From: Phocaeicola plebeius
GTDB lineage: Bacteria; Bacteroidota; Bacteroidia; Bacteroidales; Bacteroidaceae
Assembly (NCBI GenBank): GCA_004558305.1
Contig: SFDG01000033.1
Coordinates: 1 to 24,085 of the forward strand
Direction: 5' to 3'
Length of the DNA: 24,085 bases
The notes below the pieces were generated by a model. The model did not search any database. It saw only the letters and a program-made list of their open reading frames with translations, and was not told the DNA's origin. Below are positions 14,782-24,052 of the stretch, in pieces. The number at the start of each line of letters is the position of its first letter. Within the stretch, counting starts at the first letter, position 1. The position numbers were made by a program, and so were the translations under genes.

Positions 14782-17700
14782 ACTTGTACAGGTGTGGTAC
14801 TCGATTCTACAGGTGAAACCGTCATTGGTGCATCCGTTGTTGTCAAAGGGACCACGAACGGTACCATCACAGGACTGGACGGAGACTTCAGTCTCTCCAA
14901 TGTGAAAAAAGGAGATATCATTCAGATTTCATTCGTAGGTTACATCACCCAGGAAGTGGTATGGGACGGTCAGCCCATCAGTGTGACGCTGAAGGACGAT
15001 ACCCAGACCCTTGAAGAAGTGGTTGTAGTCGGTTTCGGTACCCAGAAGAAGGTGAACCTGACAGGTGCGGTGTCCACCGTCGATTCGAAAGCCATTTCCG
15101 CCCGTCCCGTCAACTCGGTAGTGGATGCCCTGCAAGGTGCGGTGGCTGGTATGAACTTCTCGACAGCTTCCAGTGGTGGTACGCTGAACTCCAGCAAGAG
15201 CTTCAATATCCGTGGTACAGGTACCATCGGTGCCGGCTCCTCGGTATCTCCGTTGGTGTTGATTGATGGTATGGAAGGCGACCTGAATGCGTTGAACCCG
15301 CAGGATATCGACAACATTTCTGTCTTGAAAGACGCGTCCGCTTCCTCTATCTACGGTTCTCGTGCAGCGGGCGGTGTCATTCTGGTAACGACCAAGAGCG
15401 GTAAGGAGGGCAAGACTACCATCAACTACAACAACAGCTTCCGCTTCAATTCTCCGTTGAACATGCCGGAGATGATGGACTCTTATACATGGGCCAACTA
15501 CATGAACACTGCCAGCGTGAACTCAGGTGCCGGTATCTGGTTCTCCGACAGCAAGCTGCAGCAGATCAAGGATGCCCAGTCGAATCCCAATGCACAGAAG
15601 ATGTTTGCCAATAGCAATAACCGTTGGGAAGTATGGGATTCAACGGATATCCTGCCAGTAGGCAATACCGACTGGTTGAAAGAGCAGTTTGGCAATTCGT
15701 TCACGCAGGAACATACGTTGAGCGTGAATGGTGGCAGCGAGAAGATGAAATACTATTTTTCTGCCAACTACCTGAACCAGGAAGGTATTTTGCGTCATGG
15801 CGATGACAATCGGCAGCGTTATGCGGTAACAGCCAAGATTAATGCTGACCTGACCAAGTGGATGAAGCTGACATACAGCTCTCGCTTTACCCGTACTGAC
15901 TATCAGGCACCTTCTGTCATGGTGAATGGTACGGATCAATTCTATCACGACATGTGCCGTTATTGGCCGATTGTCCCGACGACAGACCCGAACGGGCACT
16001 GGGTACCTGAATCCTATATCGAACGTCTCCAGAACGGTGGTATGTACAAGACGCAAGGCGATGTGCTGGCTCAGCAGTTGGCTTTGCGCATTACGCCGTT
16101 GGAAGGATGGGTCATTAATGCGGAATTGAACTACCGTATCAACAATGACAATTCGCATACCGATTGGCAGACGACTTACGGGTACAATGTGAACAACGAG
16201 CCCTTTGTCGATTTTAATTCCAATTCGTCGGTGAGGGAATATAACTACAAGAGCAATTATTTCAACCCGAATATCTTTACGGAATACAGTCGTTCCTTCA
16301 ACGACCATAACTTTAAGGTGATGGTCGGTTTCCAGAGTGAATGGTTCCGTCAGCGTACGGTCAGTGGCCAGCAGTATGGTATCTTGTCGGGATTGCCTAC
16401 ATTGGATACGACCAGCAAGGATGCGAAGGTAAGCGGTGCCTACAACAAGTGGACGACTGCCGGTTTCTTCGGTCGTCTGAACTATGACTACAAAGGCCGT
16501 TACCTGTTTGAAGCCAACATTCGTTACGACGGTTCTTCCCGCTTCTTGCGCGATAACCGCTGGAACTGGTTCCCCTCGTTCTCTGCCGGTTGGAACGTTG
16601 CCCAGGAAAAGTTCTGGGAAGACTGGAACATGACGGACAAGATCAATACCTTGAAGCTCCGTGCCTCTTGGGGTGAACTCGGTAACCAGAATACCGACAG
16701 TTGGTATCCGTTCTATCAGACCATTAGTTACAAACAGCAGAATGGCGGTTGGCTGGTGAACGGTAATAAGCCCAATACGGCTGCCGAACCGGCATTGGTA
16801 TCTTCTTTGTTGACTTGGGAACGCAGCCGTACGTGGGAAGTAGGACTTGATTGGGGTGCCCTGAACAACCGACTGACTGGATCGTTCGGTTACTTCCAGC
16901 GCAAGACCTATGATATGGTCGGTCCCGCTAAGGACTTGCCTGATGTATTGGGGGCTTCTGAACCGAAGGTGAACAACTTGGATATGACTTCCAAAGGTTG
17001 GGACTTGCAAATCAGCTGGCGCGACCAAATTAATGACTTCCGCTATGGTGTATCGTTGACGTTGAGTGACAATACGGTGACGATTGACAAGTATCCGAAC
17101 GATTCGAAGCAGCTGAACAAATACTATGCAGGTGCCAAACATGGTGACATCTGGGGGTATACGACCATAGGAATTGCCGGTTCGCAGGAAGAAATGGATG
17201 CACATTTGGCGAAAGCCAATCAGAGTGCATTGGGCAGCAACTGGACGGCCGGCGACATCATGTATGCCGACTTGAACGGTGATGGTAAAGTGAACAAGGG
17301 AGAGAACCGTGTGGATAACCACGGTGACCTGAGTATCATCGGTAATGAGACTCCTCGTTACAACTTTGGTCTGAATCTTGATGCAGCCTGGAAGGGATTT
17401 GATGTGAAGATTTTCTTCCAGGGAACTTTGAAACGTGACTATATGGCTGGCAGTGCCACGTTCTGGGGAGCCACCGGTACGGGCAAATGGCAGGCTTTGG
17501 GCTTTACGGAGCACGAAGATTACTGGACGCCTGAAAATAAGGGGGCGTATTACCCACGACCAGACTGGAGCGGTGACAGAAATACTTATACGCAGACCCG
17601 TTATTTGCAGAATGCTGCCTATTGCCGCCTGAAGAACCTGACATTGGGGTACACGTTGCCGAAGAGCTTGACCGAAAAGTTCTATGTGGAAAATTTGCGC

Positions 17701-17850
17701 TTCTTTGTTTCTGGTGAAAACCTGTTGACCATTACCAGCTTTACGGGCATTTCAGACCCGGAACTGATTGGAGCGGGTTATAATGGCAATTTGGGTAAGA
17801 CCTATCCGTTGCAGAAGAGCGTGTCTCTTGGTTTAAGTGTTACATTCTAA
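14659..17850 (+). CDS. SusC/RagA family TonB-dependent outer-membrane transporter (pair 2)
   Basis: The 1063-residue protein has a signal peptide cleaved near A-Y-A-A (residue 25), then a carboxypeptidase-regulatory-like domain (about 43-115: GVVLDSTGETVIGASVVVKG). A TonB-box-like EEVVVVGFG (119-127) follows, then a plug with SFNIRGTGTIGAGSSVSPLV, LIDGMEGDLNALNPQDI and SIYGSRAAGGVILVTTKSG, and a full barrel ending S-L-G-L-S-V-T-F. The complete length and aromatic C-terminus indicate an intact transporter. Its SusD partner starts 14 bp downstream. The leader carries a promoter element, a conserved motif and a hairpin shared in layout with pair 3. It is the close paralogue used here as the reference for the broken third copy. 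Substrate is unknown. Confidence 0.95.
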   Translation: MLKKSRPVGAFLLLLSAMAAGNAYAASPIPASGAMIAQQNGTCTGVVLDSTGETVIGASVVVKGTTNGTITGLDGDFSLSNVKKGDIIQISFVGYITQEVVWDGQPISVTLKDDTQTLEEVVVVGFGTQKKVNLTGAVSTVDSKAISARPVNSVVDALQGAVAGMNFSTASSGGTLNSSKSFNIRGTGTIGAGSSVSPLVLIDGMEGDLNALNPQDIDNISVLKDASASSIYGSRAAGGVILVTTKSGKEGKTTINYNNSFRFNSPLNMPEMMDSYTWANYMNTASVNSGAGIWFSDSKLQQIKDAQSNPNAQKMFANSNNRWEVWDSTDILPVGNTDWLKEQFGNSFTQEHTLSVNGGSEKMKYYFSANYLNQEGILRHGDDNRQRYAVTAKINADLTKWMKLTYSSRFTRTDYQAPSVMVNGTDQFYHDMCRYWPIVPTTDPNGHWVPESYIERLQNGGMYKTQGDVLAQQLALRITPLEGWVINAELNYRINNDNSHTDWQTTYGYNVNNEPFVDFNSNSSVREYNYKSNYFNPNIFTEYSRSFNDHNFKVMVGFQSEWFRQRTVSGQQYGILSGLPTLDTTSKDAKVSGAYNKWTTAGFFGRLNYDYKGRYLFEANIRYDGSSRFLRDNRWNWFPSFSAGWNVAQEKFWEDWNMTDKINTLKLRASWGELGNQNTDSWYPFYQTISYKQQNGGWLVNGNKPNTAAEPALVSSLLTWERSRTWEVGLDWGALNNRLTGSFGYFQRKTYDMVGPAKDLPDVLGASEPKVNNLDMTSKGWDLQISWRDQINDFRYGVSLTLSDNTVTIDKYPNDSKQLNKYYAGAKHGDIWGYTTIGIAGSQEEMDAHLAKANQSALGSNWTAGDIMYADLNGDGKVNKGENRVDNHGDLSIIGNETPRYNFGLNLDAAWKGFDVKIFFQGTLKRDYMAGSATFWGATGTGKWQALGFTEHEDYWTPENKGAYYPRPDWSGDRNTYTQTRYLQNAAYCRLKNLTLGYTLPKSLTEKFYVENLRFFVSGENLLTITSFTGISDPELIGAGYNGNLGKTYPLQKSVSLGLSVTF

Positions 17851-17864
17851 AATAGTAGACAATT

Positions 17865-19871
17865 ATGAAACTGAAATATATCCCCATGATTTTGTTGGGC
17901 ACCTCATTGACAGGTATGACATCCTGCAATGATTTTCTGGATGTGGTGCCCGAAAGTTCGATTACGCCCGAAACTTTTTTCGGTGCGGAAGCTGACCTGG
18001 CTGCTTACAGCATCAATCTTTATAACTTTACCAGCATCGGTAACGGATCGTATGGTATCAGCGTGTTCGGTTACGACAATGCAACCGACAACCAGGCGGC
18101 TACCGGCTATTCGTCCCGTTGGGTACCCGGCGAATGGAAAGTCGGATCGAGCGTGACTTCCAGCGACTGGGATTTCGCCAATATCCGTCATTGCAACTAC
18201 TTTTTCGACAAGGTATTGCCGAAATACGAAGCAAAATCCATTACGGGTTCGGATGCCAATATCAGACACTACATCGGCGAAATGTATGTGCTCCGTGCCT
18301 ACAACTACTTCAATATGCTGCAGAACATCGGTGATTGTCCGATTGTAGAGACTGCACTACCTGACGTAGAGGAAACACTGATTGAGGCCTCCAAGCGTCG
18401 TCCGCGCAACAAGGTGGCCCGTTTTATCCTCGACGACCTGTCGAAGGCCATCGACCTGTTGCAGGAATCGGGCCCGGGCGGAAAGAACCGGGTAACCAAG
18501 GATGTAGCTTACTTGTTGCGTTCGCGTGTAGCACTTTACGAAGCAACATGGGAAAAGTACCATGCAGGTACGGCCTTTGTTCCGGGTGGTCAGGGATGGC
18601 CGGGTAGCGACAGCGAAGGTTACAATGCCCAAACAGAGATCCAGTATTTTCTGCAGGAGGCTATGAAGTCCGCTAAGGTGGTCGGTGACAAACTGGTGAA
18701 CAATCTGGTAGAAAATACCGATGCGCCAGAAGGTATGAATGCCGCTTTTGCCAGCCTGAACCCGTACTATACGATGTTCTGTGACCAGGACATGAACGGT
18801 TATAGCGAAGTGCTGATGTGGAAGGCATTCAACGAATCGAAGAGTGTGACCCATAACATCCAGATGCAGCTGGAAAACAACGGTGGCGGTTCCGGCTATA
18901 CCCGTGGTTTGGTAAATGCGTACCTGATGCGCAATGGTCTGCCTATCTATGCTGCCGGTTCGGGCTATGACCCTGAATGGGAAAAGCAGGGGGTAAAAGC
19001 CACTCTGCAAGACCGCGACTCCCGCATCCAGCAGTTCACCAAAAAGGACGGTGATATTGACGATTACAATGCCGACGGTACGTTTAACGAGATTAACTTG
19101 AGCTGGACTGTAAAAGGCAACAGTGAAACCCGTATGGTGACCGGCTATGCCATCAAGAAAGGTAAGCACTACGACAGCTATATGCAGACCTTGCACCACA
19201 AGGGTACATCCGGCAGTATCGTCTTCCGTGGCACGGAAGCGTTGCTGAACTATATGGAAGCCAGCTATGAACTGAACGGCAACATTGATAATACTGCTGC
19301 CAATTACTGGAGGGCATTGCGTCGTCGCGCCAAGGTGGACGAAGATTTCAACAAGACGATTGCTGCTACCAATATGACTGAAGAGGCGAAAGGTGACTTC
19401 GGTGCCTACTCGCACGGACAGCTCATCGATGCTACTTTGTATAACATCCGTCGTGAACGTCGTTGCGAATTCATCGCAGAAGGTATGCGCTGGGCCGACC
19501 TGAAGCGTTGGAGAGCCTGCGATCAGGTGAAGAACTATATTATCGAAGGTATGCGCTACTGGGGATCGGTCTATGAAGGAACATGGACAAATGCTGCCGG
19601 TGAGAATCTGGCGATTGTCAGTGTAGAAGACGGTAAGGGTAACATGTCCAGCGAAAGCATCAGCGGTGTGTACATCCGTCCCTACCAAATCAGTAAGGTG
19701 AACAACTCTGCTTTCAATGGCTATAACTTTATTTCTGCTCATTACCTGAATCCTTTGCCGCAGATTGTCTTCCGTCAGACAGCCAGTGGCGACCAGACGG
19801 ATTTGAACACTTCGGTTATCTACCAGAATCCGGGATGGCCGAAAGTGGCTGGAGAAGGCCCTACTAACTGA
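17865..19871 (+). CDS. SusD/RagB family surface glycan-binding lipoprotein (pair 2)
   Basis: The 668-residue lipoprotein opens MKLKYIPMILLGTSLTGMTSC, written here as MKLKYIPMILLG then TSLTGMTSC, with Cys21, followed by NDFLDVVPESSITPETFF. Family features include EMYVLRAYNYFNMLQNIGDCP, given in part as MYVLRAYNYFNML, the ALLNYMEASYELNG helix, and the C-terminal RRERRCEFIAEGMRWADLKR block. At 668 residues it is longer than the pair 1 partner (553). It sits 14 bp after its SusC and is closed by a strong intrinsic terminator at 19939. It should form the lid of the SusC complex at the outer surface. It is the reference for judging what the third SusD has lost. Confidence 0.95.
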   Translation: MKLKYIPMILLGTSLTGMTSCNDFLDVVPESSITPETFFGAEADLAAYSINLYNFTSIGNGSYGISVFGYDNATDNQAATGYSSRWVPGEWKVGSSVTSSDWDFANIRHCNYFFDKVLPKYEAKSITGSDANIRHYIGEMYVLRAYNYFNMLQNIGDCPIVETALPDVEETLIEASKRRPRNKVARFILDDLSKAIDLLQESGPGGKNRVTKDVAYLLRSRVALYEATWEKYHAGTAFVPGGQGWPGSDSEGYNAQTEIQYFLQEAMKSAKVVGDKLVNNLVENTDAPEGMNAAFASLNPYYTMFCDQDMNGYSEVLMWKAFNESKSVTHNIQMQLENNGGGSGYTRGLVNAYLMRNGLPIYAAGSGYDPEWEKQGVKATLQDRDSRIQQFTKKDGDIDDYNADGTFNEINLSWTVKGNSETRMVTGYAIKKGKHYDSYMQTLHHKGTSGSIVFRGTEALLNYMEASYELNGNIDNTAANYWRALRRRAKVDEDFNKTIAATNMTEEAKGDFGAYSHGQLIDATLYNIRRERRCEFIAEGMRWADLKRWRACDQVKNYIIEGMRYWGSVYEGTWTNAAGENLAIVSVEDGKGNMSSESISGVYIRPYQISKVNNSAFNGYNFISAHYLNPLPQIVFRQTASGDQTDLNTSVIYQNPGWPKVAGEGPTN

Positions 19872-19938
19872 TTGATTATATAATCGTTTTGAGTTTTTGT
19901 TACGAAACCTGATTGGGAAATCGGATTTCAATGTTACC

Positions 19939-19980
19939 GGGAAGTCCTGCCGTGTGTACGGCGGGGCTTCCCTTTTTTTT
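19939..19980 (+). terminator. Intrinsic terminator after SusC/SusD pair 2
   Basis: A 15-bp stem (GGGAAG...CTTCCC outer pairs, two G-U pairs inside, four-base loop) spans 19939-19972 and is followed directly by eight T (19973-19980). This is the clearest Rho-independent terminator in the window and separates pair 2 from pair 3. Confidence 0.9.
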
Positions 19981-20045
19981 AGCAGGCTTCCGAAAGGGGC
20001 TATCATCGTCAACGTTTTGATAAATGATTCACCGGAAAAAATACC

Positions 20046-20053
20046 TACGTTTG
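20046..20053 (+). promoter_or_regulatory. Predicted -7 element for SusC/SusD locus 3
   Basis: TACGTTTG matches TAnnTTTG exactly. A TTTG lies 26 bp upstream (20016-20019), longer than the usual 19-21 bp. It lies 29 bp before the leader hairpin at 20083, as at pair 2, so the broken copy still has its expression signals. Confidence 0.6.
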
Positions 20054-20082
20054 CATACAAATCACTAATACTATTAAAAAAC

Positions 20083-20111
20083 GTTGTGCGTTGCCCTTGG
20101 GTGACCACAAC
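20083..20111 (+). promoter_or_regulatory. 5' leader hairpin of SusC locus 3
   Basis: GTTGTG pairs with CACAAC, and after one bulged C, GTTGCCC pairs with GGGTGAC (two G-U pairs) around a TT tip. It ends 16 bases before the ATG at 20128, exactly as in pair 2. The sequence is unrelated to the pair 2 hairpin although the flanks (ACTAATACT at 20064-20072, AGTT before the ATG) are shared. Confidence 0.55.
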
Positions 20112-20123
20112 TAAAACAAAATG

Positions 20124-20250
20124 AGTTATGCTAAAGAAATCAAGACCAGTAGGGGCCTTCTTGCTGCTTCTGTCAGCAATGGCCGCAGGCAATGCGTACG
20201 CAGCATCGCCGATTCCAGCTTCTGGGGCAATGATTGCCCAGCAGAACGGT
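20124..20250 (+). repeat. Start-codon/signal-peptide block shared with SusC pair 2 (copy 2)
   Basis: Partner of 14655-14781, 126 of 127 bases identical. It includes the initiation region and the whole signal peptide. Confidence 0.85.
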
Positions 20251-21996
20251 GCTTGTACGGGTGTGGTAAAAGATGCCACGGGTGAAACCATCATTGGTGC
20301 ATCTGTTGTCGTCAAGGGAACTACCAACGGTACCATCACAGGACTGGATGGAGACTTCAGTCTTTCGAACGTGAAGAAGGGAGATGTCATCCAGATTTCA
20401 TTCGTAGGTTACATCACTCAGGAAGTGGTATGGGACGGTCAGCCCATCAATGTGACGCTGAAGGACGATACCCAGACCCTGAAAGAAGTGGTAGTGGTAG
20501 GTTTCGGTACCCAGAAGAAGGTGAACCTGACCGGTGCTGTTTCCACAGTGGATTCGAAAGCCATCTCTGCCCGTCCCGTCAACTCGGTAGTGGATGCGCT
20601 GCAGGGCAATGTCGCGGGTATGAACTTCTCGACCGGTTCGGGCGGTGGTGCCTTGAACTCCGAAAAGAGTTTCAATATCCGTGGTACAGGTACCATCGGT
20701 GCCGGTTCTTCGGTCACTCCGTTGGTCTTGATTGACGGTATGGAAGGCGACCTGAATGCCTTGAACCCGCAGGACATCGACAACATCTCCGTCCTGAAGG
20801 ATGCTTCCGCTTCCTCTATCTACGGTTCGCGTGCAGCAGGTGGTGTCATTCTGGTAACGACGAAGAGCGGTAAAGAAGGTAAGACGACCATCAACTACAA
20901 CAACAGCTTCCGCTTCAACTCCCCGTTGAACATGCCGGAGATGATGGATTCCTATACATGGGCCAACTACATGAACGATGCCAGCATCAACTCGGGTGCC
21001 GGTATCTGGTTATCCGACAGCAAGTTGCAGCAGATTAAGGATGCCCAGTCGAACCCCAATGCCCAGCTGATGTTCAAGAACACCAACAACACCAACAACC
21101 GTTGGGAGGTATGGGACTCAACGGATATCTTGCCGGTAGCCAATACCGACTGGCTGAAGGAACACTTCGGCAACTCGTTCTCGCAGGAACATACGTTGAG
21201 TGTGACGGGCGGTAGCGAAAAGATGAAATACTACTTCTCCGCCAACTACCTGGGACAGGACGGTATCATGCGCCATGCCGACGGTAACAAGCAACGGTAT
21301 GCCGTGACTGCCAAAATCACCGCTGACCTGGCCAAGTGGATGACGATGACCTACAACATGCGTTTCACCCGTACGGACTATACCCAGCCATCCTTTACGG
21401 ACGACGGCGGTTTGTTCTATCACAATGTCTGCCGTTACTGGCCCATTCTGCCGACTACCGACCCGAACGGCCACTGGTTATATGAATCCTACATTGAAGA
21501 ACTGCAGAACGGTGGTGAATACAAGAACCAGACCGATATCATCGCACATCAGCTCTCGTTCCGCATCACTCCGTTGGAAGGCTGGACCATCAATGCCGAG
21601 TTGAACTACCGCATACAGAATCAGAACCTGCACGAGGATTGGCTGACCACCTACGGTTACAACTGCGACAACGAGCCTTATGTAACCAGCAACTCCAACT
21701 CGGCAGTGAAGGAATACAACTACAAGAGCAACTATTTCAACCCCAATATCTTTACGGAATGTGCCCGTTCGTTTGGTGACCACAATGCCAAAGTGATGGT
21801 CGGTTTCCAGAGCGAATGGCTCCGCCAGCGGGAGATGAGTGCCTTGCAGTATGGTATTCTCTCCGGTCTGCCGACGCTGAATACTACCTGTAAGGATCCT
21901 GCTGTAAGCGGTGCCTATAACAAGTGGACTACTGCCGGTTTCTTCGGTCGTCTGAACTACGACTACAAGGGCCGTTACCTGTTCGAAGCTGGGTGA
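20128..21996 (+). pseudogene. Truncated SusC-like transporter (locus 3), barrel missing
   Basis: The 622-residue frame is a close paralogue of the pair 2 SusC from its signal peptide through the carboxypeptidase-regulatory-like domain, TonB box (EVVVVGFG), plug and the first part of the barrel. It ends abruptly: ...GRYLFEA is followed by Gly and TGA, where the paralogue continues with the rest of the barrel. The junction at about 21986-21990 joins sequence matching pair 2 near 16511 to sequence matching near 17137, a loss of about 626 bp that shifts the frame. A barrel lacking its last ~40% cannot assemble, so the product should be inactive although promoter, leader and signal peptide are intact. 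A 9-base tandem duplication (21079-21096) adds three residues. Confidence 0.85.
21079..21096 (+). repeat. 9-bp tandem duplication in SusC locus 3
   Basis: AACACCAAC occurs twice in direct succession and is followed by AAC, giving N-T-N-N-T-N-N where the pair 2 SusC has a shorter asparagine-rich stretch. It keeps the frame and is typical of slipped-strand change in a surface loop. Confidence 0.7.
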
Positions 21997-22195
21997 CATC
22001 TGGGGATATACGACCATCGGTATTGCCAGCTCACAAGAAGAAATGGATGCTCATTTGGCAAAAGTGGACCAGAGCACATTGGGCAGCAACTGGACGGCCG
22101 GTGACATCATGTATGCCGACTTGAACGGAGACGGAAAAATCAGTACGGGCAAATACCGTCTGGACGACCACGGTGACTTGAGTATCATCGGTAAC
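21986..22195 (+). pseudogene. Internal SusC island (locus 3), out of frame with its own N-terminus
   Basis: About 70 codons in the next frame read KLGDIWGYTTIGIASSQEEM and on to LGSNWTAGDIMYADLNGDGK, closely matching residues ~827-896 of the pair 2 SusC. The preceding ~209 residues and the following ~167 residues of the barrel are missing. At its right end it passes directly, in frame, into a SusD sequence. An ATG at 22043 opens the combined frame, but it is an internal SusC methionine with no convincing initiation signal. Confidence 0.85.
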
Positions 22196-23805
22196 TTCGG
22201 TGCGGAAGCCGACTTGGCGGCCTACAGCATCAACCTGTACAATTTCACCAGTATTGCCAATGGATCGTATGGTATCAGTGTCTTTGGTAACGACAATGCC
22301 ACCGACAACCAGGCAGCCACCGGTTATTCTTCACGCTGGGTGCCCGGCGAATGGAAGGTAGGTTCGTCAGTCAGCTCCAGCGACTGGGACTTCACCAACA
22401 TCCGTCACTGCAATTATTTCTTCGACCAGGTGCTGCCGAAGTACGAAGCCGGTACCATCACGGGTTCTGAAGCGAACATCAAGCACTACATCGGCGAGAT
22501 GTACGTGCTGCGTGCCTACAACTATTTCAATATGCTCCAGAACATCGGCGATTGCCCGATTGTAGAGACGGCACTCCCTGATGTAGAAGAGACACTGATC
22601 GAGGCATCCAAGCGTCGTCCGCGTCACAAGGTGGCCCGATTCATCCTCGAAGACCTGGATACAGCCGTCAGCTACCTGTCGGAATCGGGTCCTGGCGGCA
22701 AGAACCGCATCACGAAGGATGTAGCCTATCTGCTCCCCCTGTATGAAGCCACTTGGGAGAAATACCATGCCGGTACGGCTCTCGTTCCTGGCGGTCCCGG
22801 ATGGCCGGGCACCGACAGTGAAGGCTATAATGCCCAGACGGAAATCCAATACTTCCTGACAGAAGCCATGAAGTCTGCCAAGGTGGTCGGCGACAAGCTG
22901 GTCAGCAACCTGGTGAAGAATACGGACGCTCCCGAGGGCATGAACAGTGTCTTTGCCAGCCTGAATCCTTACTACACGATATTCTGCGACGAAGACATGG
23001 ACGACTATAGCGAAGTGCTGATGTGGAAGGAATTCGACGAATCGTTGAACATTACCCACAACATTCAGATGCAGTTGGAGAACAACGGAGGCGGTTCCGG
23101 CTATACCCGTGGACTGGTCAATTCCTACCTGATGCGCAACGGCTTGCCGATTTATGCTGCCGGTTCCGGTTATGACACTGAATGGGAGAAGCAAGGGGTA
23201 TTGGCTACGCTGCAGAATCGTGACTCCCGTATTCAGCAGTTCACCAAGAAAGACGGTGATATCGACGACTACAATGCGGATGGAAGTACCAACCTGGTCG
23301 ATTTCGAATGGGTCGTGAAAGGCAACAGCGAAACCCGTATGGTCACAGGTTATGCCGTCAAGAAGGGCAAGCACTACGACAGCTACATGCAGACCTTGCA
23401 CTTCAAAGGTACTACCGGCAGCATTGTCTTCCGCGGAACAGAAGCCTTACTGAACTATATGGAAGCCAGCTATGAACTGAACGGAACCATCGATGCTACA
23501 TCCGATGGCTACTGGCGGGCATTACGCCGCCGTGCCTATGTCGATGAAGATTATAACAAGACCATTGCTGCCACTAATATGGCAGAGGAAGCTAAAGGAG
23601 ACTTCGGGGCCTATTCGCACGGACAGCTCATTGACGCAACTCTGTATAATATCCGCCGCGAACGCCGTTGCGAGTTCATTGCCGAAGGTATGCGTTGGGC
23701 CGACCTGAAGCGTTGGAGAGCGTGTTACCAGGTGAACGGTTACATTATTGAAGATATGCGTTACTGGGGTTCTGTTTATGAAGGTACGTGGACCAACGAT
23801 GCCGG
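22196..23805 (+). pseudogene. SusD-like gene lacking signal peptide and C-terminus (locus 3)
   Basis: The sequence matches the pair 2 SusD from residue 39 (F-G-A-E-A-D-L) to about 579 (E-G-T-W-T-N-x-A-G). Missing are the lipoprotein signal with its Cys, and about 90 C-terminal residues. A 12-bp in-frame loss near 22733 turns L-L-R-S-R-V-A-L-Y into L-L-P-L-Y. The frame is otherwise open and even continuous with the SusC island upstream (22043-23977 as one frame). With no signal peptide the product could not reach the surface. At 23805 it runs into an unrelated transporter gene in another frame and ends at 23977 after a meaningless tail. Confidence 0.85.
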
Positions 23806-23973
23806 CGGAATGCCGGGGCAGCCTCCGCATTGGTCGGAGCCATCATCTTCGTCTTCGGCGGATGTGTCTCCCCGCTCGTCGGGATGGGTAATATCCTGTT
23901 GGCTACGAGTGTCATTTTCTTTCTCTGTGCCAGTTTGTCGTTGTTCTTTGACTATTGGAGCCGCCATGTTTGA
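23806..23973 (+). pseudogene. C-terminal fragment of a Bcr/CflA-type MFS drug transporter
   Basis: In the frame of 23809 the sequence reads NAGAASALVGAIIFVFGGC, then VSPLVGMGNILLATSVIFF and LCASLSLFFDYWSRHV with a TGA at 23971-23973. Two membrane segments with the GxASALxG...GxxVSPLVGxGN pattern match the last two helices of Bcr/CflA multidrug resistance transporters (inner membrane, 12 TM). Everything upstream (roughly 350 residues) is absent and is replaced by SusD sequence, so this is a remnant or an assembly misjoin. The family is judged by pattern recognition only. Confidence 0.7.
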
Positions 23974-24052
23974 ATGATGGAGGAGGTGTTGTAATCAGTA
24001 ATTTTGCACCATCAAAAAATAGCAAAGTTGAATCATCACTTATGAACAAGGT

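Noticed and set aside
15640..17514. Long minus-strand open frame (624 codons) opposite the pair 2 SusC
   Set aside because: Antisense shadow of SusC codons; similar shadow frames occur opposite the locus 3 SusC and the SusD genes, with low-complexity Val/Ile/Arg-rich composition.
18357..20390. Minus-strand open frame (677 codons) running opposite SusD pair 2, the intergenic region and the start of SusC locus 3
   Set aside because: It spans two plus-strand genes and a strong terminator and shows no family motif; it is a chance open frame.
22043..23977. 644-codon frame read as one intact novel SusC-SusD fusion protein
   Set aside because: It starts at an internal SusC methionine, has no signal peptide, and ends in out-of-frame transporter sequence; better treated as pieces of broken genes.
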